Made by a program: the position numbers and the translations under genes
In this document: piece after piece, positions 9,001 to 16,089 of the stretch
How positions within the stretch are numbered: position 1 is the stretch's first letter
Layout of the letters: every line of letters begins with the position of its first letter
The notes under the pieces: model-generated
Seen by the model: only the letters and a program-made list of their open reading frames with translations
The model's database searches: none
Told to the model about the DNA's origin: nothing
Assembly: GCA_946965045.2 (NCBI GenBank)
Contig: OX337233.1
Coordinates: 2,666,001 to 2,730,000, forward strand
DNA from: Epithemia pelagica
Taxonomy: Eukaryota; Bacillariophyta; Bacillariophyceae; Surirellales; Surirellaceae
DNA: 64,000 nucleotides
Direction: 5' to 3'

Positions 9001-11415
9001 TCGCGTTCGGGGATTGAGTCAACCAAGGTGGTTGCCTTGTCAAGAATTGGATCTGTTGTCCGGTTGAATCCATCCAAGCTTTCGATTCTCGAATATAGTC
9101 ATCGAAATGCCATTCAGCAAACCAGGGTCATTGGTGCCGTGACGAACGACGGACCAACTCGTGTCCTGCACTTAGTTATGATGAGGAAAGAAGAGAGCTT
9201 ATTTCCGAACCCTTTCACTGATGACGGTTCTCTGTCTGGTTCGGTTGGGCAATTGACAAACAATACGGATTCTAAAGAGCAAGCGATCATTGCAGGAGCG
9301 GAAGCGTCAATGGAAGCACTTTTTTATGACGCAGCGGCGTTTCCAACCCAAGAAGAGGCGTTGAGGTCGGCTATGAATGCGTTTGCCACCAGCACAGTCA
9401 AGCAGGGGGAAAGTTCTGGCCTTGATTATTCAACTTCCAGTGCAAAGAAGGAGGATAACAGGGGAGTTGTCATCTCATTTCGTATGTCGTTCAATGGTTT
9501 CATCTTCAGTCTCGTCGATTCTTCCCCTGGGGAAATTGCAGTCATAACATTGAAGAATCTAAATGCGCTGGCATCCTGGAACACCCAAAGAACACTGGAC
9601 TCTACTGTTTATGTGACGGTATCGCATTTTCAGGTCGACAACATGATTCCAAATTCTCCGTACCCAGTGGCGATAAGTCCAGAGGAATTCTATAGAGACG
9701 AGGTAGAGGATTCAGGCGAAAGCAGTGCTCCGGGAGCTCCGCCTCTGCTTGTAGTGGGGCTGTCATTTGGTCCTCGTCACAAGTCTGGTATCGCGATCCT
9801 CAAATCTGTCACTATTGCGCCCAGAAATCTAGCGATACGCGTGGATTTGGCTTTTCTTGTGAGATTACAGAAGTACGTGCTGGACCTTCAGAAACACTTC
9901 TCGAACAACACGAAAAAAGACGAATTAGTGATCTCATTGCCTGATCTAAAGATGGTGGAAGATGGTATCATTGCCGCTGCTCTGGCCGGTGTAAACAGCC
10001 AAAGATTGTACTTCGGAGGACTAACAATATTACCTTGCACCATCAAGCTCTCCGTGGCTCCAGCTAAAGCTCTTTCAGTGCAGCAGGCTGCCCTTGAAGG
10101 AGAAGAGAGTGCTGCCATTCATAGAGCTGTTCGGAAGGGTGATGTCCGACTTGGTGATAGTGCAGCTCTTCTTGGAGTAAAAATTGGAAATCGGAATGCG
10201 ACGCCTCTCGCCGTTATGCGAGGGGTGGTAAAAAGTATAGTGGTTGACGCATTGCTTCGTCTTGACGGTGCATCGCTTGCTTTTGCCGGGGTGTCACTTC
10301 AGAACCACATCGCTACGGGTCAGCAACTCGGATCAATCCTGACTGCTCATTACTTGGCGTCGCTCAGACAAAATGTTCCAGCATTGGTGGGTTCGATGTC
10401 GGCCCTGGGCAATCCTGCCGGGCTAGTGAGGGGTCTTGGAGACGGTGTTAGCGACTTTGTTCTTGAGCCAGTGAAAGGCTTTCAAAGAAGCGTCCAAGAA
10501 ATGGATGCGTCCTATTTGGTTGACGGAGTTGCCCGCGGCACATTGTCGCTTGCTCGTCATACGGTCGGCGGGTTTGCGGATTCCGCGGCTGCTCTCGCAG
10601 AAACGTTTTCAAAGAATATGGCCGTGTTAACGCTCGACCGCCGATATGCACAGAAGCGAGATCGAGGCGAAAATTTGCGAGAGTTGAACGATCTCAACGT
10701 GGCCCTTGGCCTGGGATCCGGATTCCAGAAACTGGCTCGCGGATTTGTGGAAGGTGTTACGGGTGTTGTGAAAGCTCCAATGCGTGGGGCAGAGAAAAGA
10801 GGTTTCGAAGGGTTTGCCAAGGGAGTTGGCAAGGGATTACTTGGACTTTTGGTGAAGCCAATCATTGGAATATCGGATGGTTTTACAGACGTTATGATTG
10901 GGGTCAAGGGCGCCATGGATGGTGCCGTCAACATTCCGGTATTAACCCAGATTCGTCCTCGGCGTGCGCTATATGGACGAGAGCGTGCCATTCGTACCTA
11001 CAATATGGCAGATGCCGTGGCATCGGCGTTGATGATGCGCACCCGTCTCGCCGGAGAACTGTACATGAGCCACGTGGACATGGGAGACCGAGTTGCCCTT
11101 TTTAGTGTGAAACGCATCCTCATGCTGGGTCCAAGCGGACAAGAGTTGTTAGTGCTCAAGTACAAGCACATTGAAAGTCTCGAGTTGCGTCAAATCACAT
11201 TGGCGGATGGTGAACCGGGATGGGGCATTATCATTATATTGAATACACCACGTCGCAATGGAAGCGAGGTGGAAGTAATCAATTGCAAGGAAAAGCACCT
11301 TGCATCAGAAGTCTGTTCTCAGTTGGAAATCGGAATGAGGATGATGTCCAACGATTTGGAAATACAAGCAGAGTCTGGTGATTGGACATCGACGGCATCC
11401 GCAACCTCGTCGTGA
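1..11415 (+). CDS. VPS13-family bridge-like lipid transfer protein, 3' part (5' end outside window)
   Basis: The frame is open from base 1, so the gene begins upstream; about 3,804 residues are visible and no intron is needed. VPS13 proteins form a long lipid-conducting groove at membrane contact sites. The N-terminal chorein segment is missing. Visible in order: long beta-rich repeating groove region; a PDZ-like segment at about 5,598-5,830 (YDVVFDSQRLGIGL, then GDALVAVNG); an adaptor-binding/SHR-BD-like region of repeated units with conserved Asn (LTLLNMLPIPVEW near 7,135, FIVRNDSKNLAF near 8,375, LFRIDNRSLFPIW near 8,765) to about 9,200; the APT1-like segment near 9,480-9,900; the Gly-rich amphipathic VPS13 C-terminal region (VARGTLSLARHTVGGF, GFVEGVTGVVKAPMRGAEK) at about 10,000-10,960; and a PH-like end at about 11,010-11,340. 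Assignment is secure from the C-terminal half; the PDZ insertion is the odd point. The 3' end exists in a second copy at 13,970-14,428. Confidence 0.9.
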   Translation: MRSSLLLPSRVLGGLAGKSPIANSNRSYRPSTRKIEFNFNAPLLRFKCENDVDGRDCNSSNTNSTQLLDLSFRGIEGSWTSSLLPSGAVHIASEAKLRGVDCVDLYQGAGEEFSLLISSIPPESIFNSENRSSDRYMNSTDLVSVNFESSIGNTNLQSGKTTSRLKIASHELFVEWNAETIAAVQKAFKVPNELILSKDDTDSQSEEFFDAEEDDFHDAGSVLTVSSDDEFPLEDIPSLQYPLERYQMMVLENGGLLKRDSSPPNPAALLSSFSSSPTTASPGIPPSNPKSFEIAFDLSKLRVNFNKESRHRRVVSAEMDRTSVHYSSREEGGYMASVTLGNFVLSDADSVDNKTLYREIVGLKTDVPLDRGKQASLLQMKIVKNPRLRRFVSEQVEREDSGTADEESVTIDTSNAIVQGCDIYFKAEFSPMRFVYLQQLWFEVIDYFFEGIIGYEVWGNKRPGPVPESQLKFAPTNANDFAFTRFDISLDSPVILVPVSYCCTDFLRIETDIIKVGNRYDYSPLRTESSQDQSKSMLKQQWFNNCTVKIGNVTLSSWSGRRLNSSDDEVNARIEMNWPAGPTAFLNKPKWKVKCSFDKTEVSLLREDYALVQHIVASNFGEGSRHLDEWDALQNLPPLVLERYKEDIMVHFGYDKKDVTPTTFCVALTLPYLSVSLLQVDRSETALIRCFDLSWDYWKHSDLISRQSICCEVNLSRREDDGYVWLLSGQAPAEKDEKAEALRPSLAYKSIFRPSGDIERSLDIGQALIHVGYPSWALVSEFFRALPPPSFISPENVIQVGDRWYKIAGSSAVPREPKRFRSLTWITAKKSRSDAPSRQQNSGTIRSTVLRFGLTFPQVSFIAGHKTLVLAMDTADYYYSQHSGNIETSFKTTKIKLTCSGSKSFVDPDEPVCLEIIGISGSVQDYKAGTKHSCHTHTTIVDVGAIKSALTHSVIMEVYEVLLQLKRDVRSLKKNGRGTQKESTGDDRDKSFHAPEVLLRVSCESMDVELYDDADNSLSREQKFLLLSLGPMGLFRKQTISLLSPPSPNGAFEESAELSIQNIRFIDCIQPVDSPFRPMLVATPMHDAKPQRSFPSRTLGDHSRSLTYAIHVARLVDLERCRYLIDIHQVDLQYNPSIAFKLHKMAIRLTQGFVAANQAFPPGKERSLTHEKAIFGVDEKEVEVSAKLRHFSVRLNVEDDRRCLVHTLVQNTRIDCHQSKSFLEVKALVDDIKIIDSVSISGAVGNDNSILMVASDVSGPLLEIKLFSFPQASGRPNHTIPEWASSLAHDNEVDDILDMALSNVDFVFLAKRTYELCSYLGHSLPLNKTMSTKTSRTTASDKKTRRRCFNFKTQKVTCYIPSDRVAENGLMISGDFLVRSRISPDTAMELEGSLTNLLCKMYCSNIFGNDTHENRIVEGIEVLFHLEKRPDGRLHAKCGVSDVQARLCYTDYVHLMQVAQGNIAQRDVVHDCKTESRDPEQSDEDSTDTSNKEDDSSSTQFELTLALADVALVLRRDDKNSGSDVDYDMILFRGENFDFIFTSSNEGQTAVFSVKRIFAFDLGEQGRVLRSDHSFSNQELGPMPIAVMVEGYSSPEQNSSSLEDDEDTQIMARLDRPKGNSTETRISLVISRLSVTALFRPLEELAAFIGQSWTVNENQGMNIGVATVRTPEHSPRRKSFTKSSDTSHAPVSLRIVLHYPRFMFVADEGDPHSRALILRGLALVNANMAESTEDATYDDGKCSLTSVNGDFQNISSYILPDVAEVLFARDSYRMHIEDVLIETSPYMFLEDRDNDGNTDEPISLLLPVTMGVEFEQRSKDSVVYQRSIALNMDPVSLMISAEDLQLIRLLAKKWSSSTHSGRSHGQYTYDVVFDSQRLGIGLRKVGAVIVVDAIHDQPVGIGDALVAVNGQNLIVTEDSPLADVVERLKNSPRPLRLTFSRGKEGDEKEKSEFEETETKSDHVYRESMDISLAKASLTLIGNEVPILRGIVSTTQMNVVRKVGSSHDRQVAFSSVVSFDYYNLRIWGWEPFMEAGSIKLAADMHDPLEGSKTLTLETSDCVPTPISFNITDACASAISKLMKWDTSPENHSLDDTVFVEEARKAANAALRFAKQQKNSGSKPFLLQNQSGISCAFVVQKKSSPHVGGHTTSFVTVGDYSGLQNYDSSEISEIPAGGDCKFRLDRVAGTRQGDGHGRVPSLTVAFQSVFGVTLEPLVDLQIVRAGVTLLPLACECDGRSEKFQRTVWVSWTVEPRDEMTVLKLSSTFRISSLLHTHLEIGVGPDEAGSATRSLGTLPVNHDFFLPLWLCLKMSFELSIRPVGGNAFSPLFSVSEDCARPHTETAHTKYVECPQPGAGSTWLAASKDGDTTSTSITIDCVLTLLNMLPIPVEWEVSKSQLIETTIDGSSVRQAALKSGESAEILSANDMNIFVRIREGQEWSHWLSLEPSEPKTGGIIVVRLTDIFGVPLDIGARIARKDVGFRVTLFAELWFLNTTALNVSFGVSAESMHIEETTNSDEVKDDISTAEAALKEFSSLFEAGDNGRGIRNQEDQNGRTVNMMLLPSNRGTAIVEECFEYVKVENSSVVRRWWASSDPLSTLPDLTLIQEDGEGWSWIDPSWVRKVRVGFVVSQEFLSQLVIFCHFKPQILDTSGGTCEGWETAPHIFSFSRKRDFHEAHPYRRRRWHRTRRSPKAFVNAFFHRPFPPDPEPETKEKKERKRKSLQLGIQVNGGDWSLMSQIPVAGVLYGVIRAPSSRWRSSSSRPDGTYELCYNVSPLDGEWGDFSRLMTISSRFIVRNDSKNLAFEVKQAGTDDSTAIEIPIGGTVPFHWVNHMRPELICVRPCVGKGDIPYYRWSGGFDPLTIGVIPLRIRKSHSENDEERKGSYEMRVRSLKVESKIRPDTGRTGINISLEEEDERADGCLFRIDNRSLFPIWVAQDGILANPLSPDSYDDAAAGDCLLPNQTISFALDVPYRQGKYKHRKAATLEELLRLRISLAPLHSRSGIESTKVVALSRIGSVVRLNPSKLSILEYSHRNAIQQTRVIGAVTNDGPTRVLHLVMMRKEESLFPNPFTDDGSLSGSVGQLTNNTDSKEQAIIAGAEASMEALFYDAAAFPTQEEALRSAMNAFATSTVKQGESSGLDYSTSSAKKEDNRGVVISFRMSFNGFIFSLVDSSPGEIAVITLKNLNALASWNTQRTLDSTVYVTVSHFQVDNMIPNSPYPVAISPEEFYRDEVEDSGESSAPGAPPLLVVGLSFGPRHKSGIAILKSVTIAPRNLAIRVDLAFLVRLQKYVLDLQKHFSNNTKKDELVISLPDLKMVEDGIIAAALAGVNSQRLYFGGLTILPCTIKLSVAPAKALSVQQAALEGEESAAIHRAVRKGDVRLGDSAALLGVKIGNRNATPLAVMRGVVKSIVVDALLRLDGASLAFAGVSLQNHIATGQQLGSILTAHYLASLRQNVPALVGSMSALGNPAGLVRGLGDGVSDFVLEPVKGFQRSVQEMDASYLVDGVARGTLSLARHTVGGFADSAAALAETFSKNMAVLTLDRRYAQKRDRGENLRELNDLNVALGLGSGFQKLARGFVEGVTGVVKAPMRGAEKRGFEGFAKGVGKGLLGLLVKPIIGISDGFTDVMIGVKGAMDGAVNIPVLTQIRPRRALYGRERAIRTYNMADAVASALMMRTRLAGELYMSHVDMGDRVALFSVKRILMLGPSGQELLVLKYKHIESLELRQITLADGEPGWGIIIILNTPRRNGSEVEVINCKEKHLASEVCSQLEIGMRMMSNDLEIQAESGDWTSTASATSS
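5598..5830 (+). other. PDZ-like domain inside the VPS13 reading frame
   Basis: Translation gives a GLGF-type loop (RLGIGL), a central beta strand followed by GIGDALVAVNGQ, a helix (ADVVERLKNS) and a last strand (RPLRLTFSR). This order and spacing is that of a PDZ domain, which binds C-terminal peptides or lipids. It lies between the groove region and the adaptor-binding region. The call rests on motif order only. Confidence 0.7.
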
Positions 11416-11762
11416 TGTGGCCCATTCGCAGACTTATTCACGCGCAGTTGGCTTCCTTCCAGACGAAAACAGACTGCAAGACAAGACTGTTGCTAGATTA
11501 TTTGTATGTATATTAGAACCATATTCATAGAGCGTATTTTGGTATATAGCTTTCAAACAAACAATCTGGCAAAATGGGAGATGCCGGAAAGTGCAGGAGG
11601 AGTCGCCCGTTTGTTTGTGACTATACAGTCATTGCGGCGATTGTTTTCTTCCATGCAGGAGAGAAGCTCGACCATAAGAGGATTGCCCTCGAATGAATCC
11701 TCCTTTGCCATCGGGTTTGTCCTGCTCACCCACACACACACGGCATGAGAGAGACGTTCTTG
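11267..11762 (+). repeat. Duplicated segment, copy 1: VPS13 3' end plus 3' flank
   Basis: The last coding bases of the VPS13 gene and about 350 bases after its stop match 13,970-14,428 almost base for base, with small deletions in each copy. Shared landmarks are the GAGGTGGAAGTAATC start, the TTGTATGTATATTAGAACC tract and the CCATCGGGTTTGTCCTG tract near the end. This copy is the intact one, because it continues upstream into the full gene. Confidence 0.9.
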
Positions 11763-12216
11763 CTAGGTAGAACACTTCTAGACTGACCTTTACGATTCTC
11801 CTTTTCCCAAACTTATGATCCTAAAACTACGGACTCGGGCCGAAAAACTCCGCCGTGCTTTTCATACGTGTACTCTACTGTCTATAGTTATCTTGTAGGA
11901 AACCACGGTCATGCACACTGCATGGCACCAACATGGCAAACTCAAGCCGGTGTGCACCTCCAACTATATGTGCTAGAGCACTCCTCCGACCACCACGGAG
12001 TCAGTGTACTGTGACGGAATGAACGGGCGGCGATGGGTTGGCCATTTTGGTGGACCGTGTTGAAACCTGTCACTTCCGTACAGTCTTTTTAGGAACTTGG
12101 TTTTTGCCACGGCGCGAATGAGTGACTAGTGGGCCAATAGTGATTGCTGCTCTCTGGTTTTCGTTTCTTTGACCACCAACCGCACACCACACCAAGCAAA
12201 AAGAGACAAAAGGAAG
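11763..12216. other. Intergenic, no gene seen
   Basis: This stretch between the VPS13 3' duplication and the orphan gene has no reading frame that looks coding. It should hold the promoter and 5' leader of the downstream gene. I see no repeat or RNA gene in it. Confidence 0.5.
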
Positions 12217-13824
12217 ATGACCAAATCAACCAACGAAGATCGCCTCTTTCGCGCCAAGGAGGGTCTCAAAATCGTTGAGAAAAAATTGGAACAACTCAAG
12301 GCAAGCACTTCTCAAAGCGATACGCTGAATGGGGAAAAGTATGAGTTGAAGGACCAAATTATTGAGTATCAGAGGCAATGGATTGCGTTGGAAGGAGAGC
12401 TACGAGAGGGTCGCTACTTTGCTAAAGCGTCCGAAATATTTCCTAACACCGCCTTTGAGCCGAAGGGCATGGAGGATATTCAGGGCATGGCGAACAAGTT
12501 CATGCGTAGCTCTACTCACGCTGACACTGTACGCCGGCTATACAATGATCAATTAACATTGCTTGTGAAAGCCGCAAACGAATCCCCAGAACTGGACATT
12601 AGATCTCGCACTACAAGGGATAGCAGCTTTTCTTCCAGAAACACGGATCAGACACACAATGCAAATGCCTGCATCATCGAAACACTTGATGGCCACAAGG
12701 GGCACCAAGGATGTGATTCCGCCCAATTTGGAGCATGGTGGGCTCTTGTTTACCATTGGATGATTGGGGGGAACGAGGTAGATATTGACAAGCTGTTGCG
12801 GGCAATCAACGCCGAGGACGAGACTTTGAGCCGAGACGTGAACAACGGGCTCTACAATGCTCTGATCGCCATGGCTATGGGCGAAGTGACAGGGACGAGA
12901 GGCATGAGAAGTCACGAACGAAACATCTTACATGTTCCAGACCCCCACGACAAGTTTTAAGATAGTGGTTGCAACTGGGTCATCTTTCCGATCCAAACAA
13001 GAGAACAGATGCTGGAGTGGGACGGCGAGGCCTATGATCTTGCCATTTTCGTTGGCGAGGGACGAGTAAGTGATGAAGAAAACGGCAAGAAGAGTGCCAA
13101 CCACCAAAATGTGTGGAATGAGAAAAAGTCTCGGCATGATGAACAAGGAGCTGAGGAACAAGGAGCTGAGGAGGTATTGACTCGTAAACTCGCATCCTCA
13201 CCGGAGATCCAAGTTTGTAGTGTTCAAGACCTCACAACAGTAGCAAAAAGCTTGGGAGAGATGGGTCTCGCGCTAGCCGACCTGCATACGCGAGTTACGG
13301 GGGGTCCTAGAATCCTCGATCTAGGGGAGACCATCAGAACCAAAATTGTTGCTGGGAAACAGGGCAGAGCCACCAATAATCACGATGATATTGTCAACGG
13401 CATCAATGACCTATGTGTTCGTATTGAGAATAATGGGATTACCGTTCCTGGTCCACCACTGGAAAACCGTTTTGGTGAGGAGGGCAAGCATGTATTAAAA
13501 GTTTCTATTCGTGAAACGATTCCTCCTGATCCGATTGTGGTCGCTGCGAAAGGCGCCAACAATTTCTTTCGACAAAGGGGCATGAGACTGTTGACGGGGT
13601 GCAAGCCTGCTGTCAGCGATGATTCCGATTACAATTCCGAATCTGACTCATCCTTCGCAACAAGCAATGATTTGGATAATGCAGATGCAGTGCCATTGAT
13701 GCGTTCAACGCCTGTGACGCCGTACAAGAATTTTGTTGGGGCGGTTGTTGTCGTGACTCCTGACCTACTCAAGAACGGAGGCGACAATGAATCCGACAGT
13801 TTATCCTGTTCGACATGGAATTGA
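12217..13824 (+). CDS. Orphan coiled-coil protein; in-frame stop removable by a 48-nt intron
   Basis: I do not recognise this gene. Two open stretches, 12,217-12,957 and 12,961-13,824, are in the same frame and are separated only by one TAA at 12,958-12,960. A GT at 12,954-12,955 and an AG at 13,000-13,001 define a possible 48-nt intron; removing it deletes the stop and keeps frame, giving 519 residues. If it is not spliced, the first ORF makes 247 residues and the second (first ATG 13,009) 271. The N-terminus (RLFRAKEGLKIVEKKLEQLK) is a predicted coiled coil; the middle is rich in Trp and His; the C-terminus is acidic and Ser-rich. A short direct repeat, EEQGAEEQGAEE, sits near 13,145. The first upstream in-frame codons lack an ATG, so 12,217 is the start. 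The gene is bracketed by copied pieces of other genes, which suggests it came in with, or was marooned by, a rearrangement. Confidence 0.55.
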
Positions 13825-13880
13825 GAACTCGCAACACGAGTCCCAATTCGATTGATCTGGTGTTAGGCCTACTGTCTAGG

Positions 13881-13969
13881 AATCATGGTTGTGATCAATC
13901 AATAACATCGAGAGTGGTCTGAAGAGAATGAAGTCGCCCAAAAGACGTTGGAAACGCAGCAGTTGATGA
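13881..13969 (-). repeat. Copy of the 5' flank of the LRR gene at 23.9 kb
   Basis: Bases 13,884-13,969 match 23,945-24,036 in the same orientation with scattered changes and small gaps (shared TGATCAATCAATAACA, then GCAGCAGTTGATGA). The matched piece is the start codon and upstream region of the minus-strand LRR gene; the coding part is not copied here. It abuts the second VPS13 3'-end copy directly, sharing GATGAG at the junction. Confidence 0.85.
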
Positions 13970-14428
13970 GGTGGAAGTAATCAATTGCAAGGAAAAGCAC
14001 CTTGCATCGGAAGTCTGTTCTCAGTTGGAAATCGGAATGAGGATAATGTCCAACGATTTGGAAATACAAGCAGAGTCCGCAACCTCGTGATGTGATCCAT
14101 TCACCGTCTTATTCATGCGCAGTTGGCTTCCTTCCAGACGAAAAACAGACTGCAAGACAAGACTGTTGCTAGATTATTTGTATGTATATTAGAACCATAT
14201 TCATAGAGCGCAGTTTGGTATAGCTTTCAAACACACAATCTGGCAAAATGGGAGAGGGCAGGAGGAGTTTGCCCTGTTGTGACTATACAGTGATTGCGGC
14301 AAGTGTTTTCTTTGGAAAACTCCATGCCGGAGAAGCTCAACCATTCGGATTACCCTCGAATGAATCCTCCTTTGCCATCGGGTTTGTCCTGCTCTCTCAC
14401 ACACAAACACGGCATGAGAGAGACGTTG
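13970..14428 (+). pseudogene. Duplicated segment, copy 2: truncated VPS13 3' end and flank
   Basis: This is a partial copy of 11,267-11,762. It keeps the last roughly 40 codons of VPS13 in the same reading sense, with a small internal deletion just before the stop, and the downstream flank. It has no upstream coding sequence or start and so cannot make a VPS13 protein. Similarity to copy 1 is high enough to suggest a recent event. Confidence 0.9.
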
Positions 14429-14622
14429 GTTTTGTTTTCGAGACATTTTGGCAATGGGACGACGACACTTACCACACGAATGACCTTGACATTGAACAAC
14501 AAGGTTCGATCGATTCTTGGGTTTTCCAAGACCTATATGGTTCCACACACAATAGACACGAGTTGTGAGGTCTCTTGCAGGACCTGCGGCGCTCCACCAG
14601 AGCTCAAAAACCACGTTGGGTG

Positions 14623-15602
14623 TCACGACAATGGGATGAACTCTACACTTACAAAATTGAGTGCCCGAATGCCACTAAAGGTGGCTGGTTTGGGACCGAC
14701 TCGTTCATGGGCGGAATCATCACTGGGATAGGAGAGGGGTCCATAGGGCACGACAATTTGACGAACTCCTCCTTGTTGCATTCCCAACAAGCCCTGCTCC
14801 AATCCCGGAACCAGTTTGCCCGACCCGACCACGGTGCGCTCATAGTCCAAATCCTTGTCAAAGGCCCCGCCCTGCGGACCTCCCTTGGCTTGAAAGGGTC
14901 GACCGAAATATCCAATCGTGTACCTGCAACGTGTCACACAAAACAAACCAAATATGAGTGAGCGAAACGACTGGATCCCATCTATAGATATCCCATATTT
15001 TCTCGTGATTGGCGTTCCAGGTCTTATTCCTGTTCAGCCGTCGTGTCTCTCTTTTTCCGTTGCTGGTTCTTACCCACTCCAATCAAACACCTAAGAGGGC
15101 GAGTCACAAAAAAGCGGGTGTGAGTCAAACGTCTGGATCCAATGGTGTGGGTGATGGACTCCCCCGAAAGTATATATATTCAGGGCGCGCGTCTCTCATC
15201 CAGCGTCTCTTTTTGTGGTTCGTTTCAAAAGAGTCTCTTACCACTCGATCTCCCACTTGTGCGGCCGTGGTTCCCGATTTTCCTGGTGTCACATCGCGAT
15301 ACGACCATGTTCCATCGTCCATTTGTACAAAGTCGGAATAGGTTTGGACAAACTTGGGGCCAAACATGTTTTCCCCTTCCGCAGCTGGTTCTTCGGCCTG
15401 TGCGGGAATGGACCCAACCAAGGATGCGGCCGTCGTACTACCAACGACCACCGCAAGATTCTGCAAGAGTCTTCTTCTATTAGTAGGAATGTCGTCCTCC
15501 GGATGGTTTGCTTCGCCACGAAGGAGAAGAAGGTTTGTGGTTGTGGAACGACCTCTAGCATCCGTCATGGGCAACGCCAATCGGTAGGTGGCAGGGTTCG
15601 CC

Positions 15603-15637
<35 letters not shown>

Positions 15638-15715
15638 TGGAACAAAGGCTTGCGCCGACCAGAGCAAGACCATGCAAAACCAGGTTGCTGTCTTCATCCT
15701 TGTCATCATCATCAT
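14623..15715 (-). CDS. Thylakoid-lumen FKBP-type peptidyl-prolyl isomerase, three exons with a 17-nt microexon
   Basis: Exons read on the minus strand: 15,715-15,242, 15,090-15,074 (17 nt) and 14,923-14,623; 263 residues. Splice sites are GTAAGA/CTTAG and GTAAG/TTGCAG, and phases fit. The microexon supplies VFDWSG, giving the continuous FKBP core GDRV-VFDWSG-YTIGYFG; without it the frame breaks. The N-terminus has a signal peptide ending AQA/FVP (complex-plastid motif), an 11-Gln tract, then NRRRLLQNLAVVVGS with a hydrophobic stretch ending AQA, a twin-arginine thylakoid transfer signal. The core VGSGKLVPGLEQGLLGM is FKBP. FKBPs catalyse cis-trans isomerisation of X-Pro bonds; lumenal members assist photosystem assembly. 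Other in-frame starts are 15,775 and 15,697; the signal peptide favours 15,715 or 15,697. It is head-to-head with the next gene. Confidence 0.85.
15602..15638. repeat. TTG/CAA trinucleotide microsatellite in coding sequence
   Basis: About eleven consecutive GTT/AAC-type triplets lie inside exon 1 of the FKBP gene and encode a glutamine run on the minus strand, just after the plastid signal-peptide cleavage site. Such tracts change length easily; here it falls in the transit-peptide region and should be tolerated. Confidence 0.9.
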
Positions 15716-15775
15716 CCTTGTTGTTTTGTCGTTTTTGGACAAGAAAATGTCTGTCCAAACGACGACGTTGACCAT

Positions 15776-16089
15776 TTGAAAAGTGATGACAGCTGACAGC
15801 TGACAATGTGATGGAAAAGATTTGAATCACGGATTGTCACGCAGATAAAACTACCCATCGATCGTTTCAGAATTTTCCTTTTTATAATTAGCGAAAACAT
15901 AGACTCCACAAACGATGGTATTTAACAACCCGGACAAGAATGCTAAATGCTATGAAATTCAGAGGTACGTCATCTTCTGTCAATCCGGGACCCTGATGAC
16001 TCATCCGAGACATCACCCATCAAAGATTCATCCATTTCTTCCAAACACACCCTTTTATATCATATATATTTCATTGCATTGTGTTCACC
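15776..16089. promoter_or_regulatory. Shared divergent promoter region of the two lumenal FKBP genes
   Basis: The 314 to 374 bases between the two start codons must carry both promoters. A TATATATT tract lies about 20-35 bases before the right-hand ATG at 16,090. No defined light-response element was identified. Co-regulation is an inference from arrangement and common destination. Confidence 0.5.

Noticed and set aside
15125-15241. Run-on of FKBP exon 1 past GDRV
   Set aside because: The residues after GDRV do not fit the FKBP core, while the GTAAGA donor and the microexon restore it.
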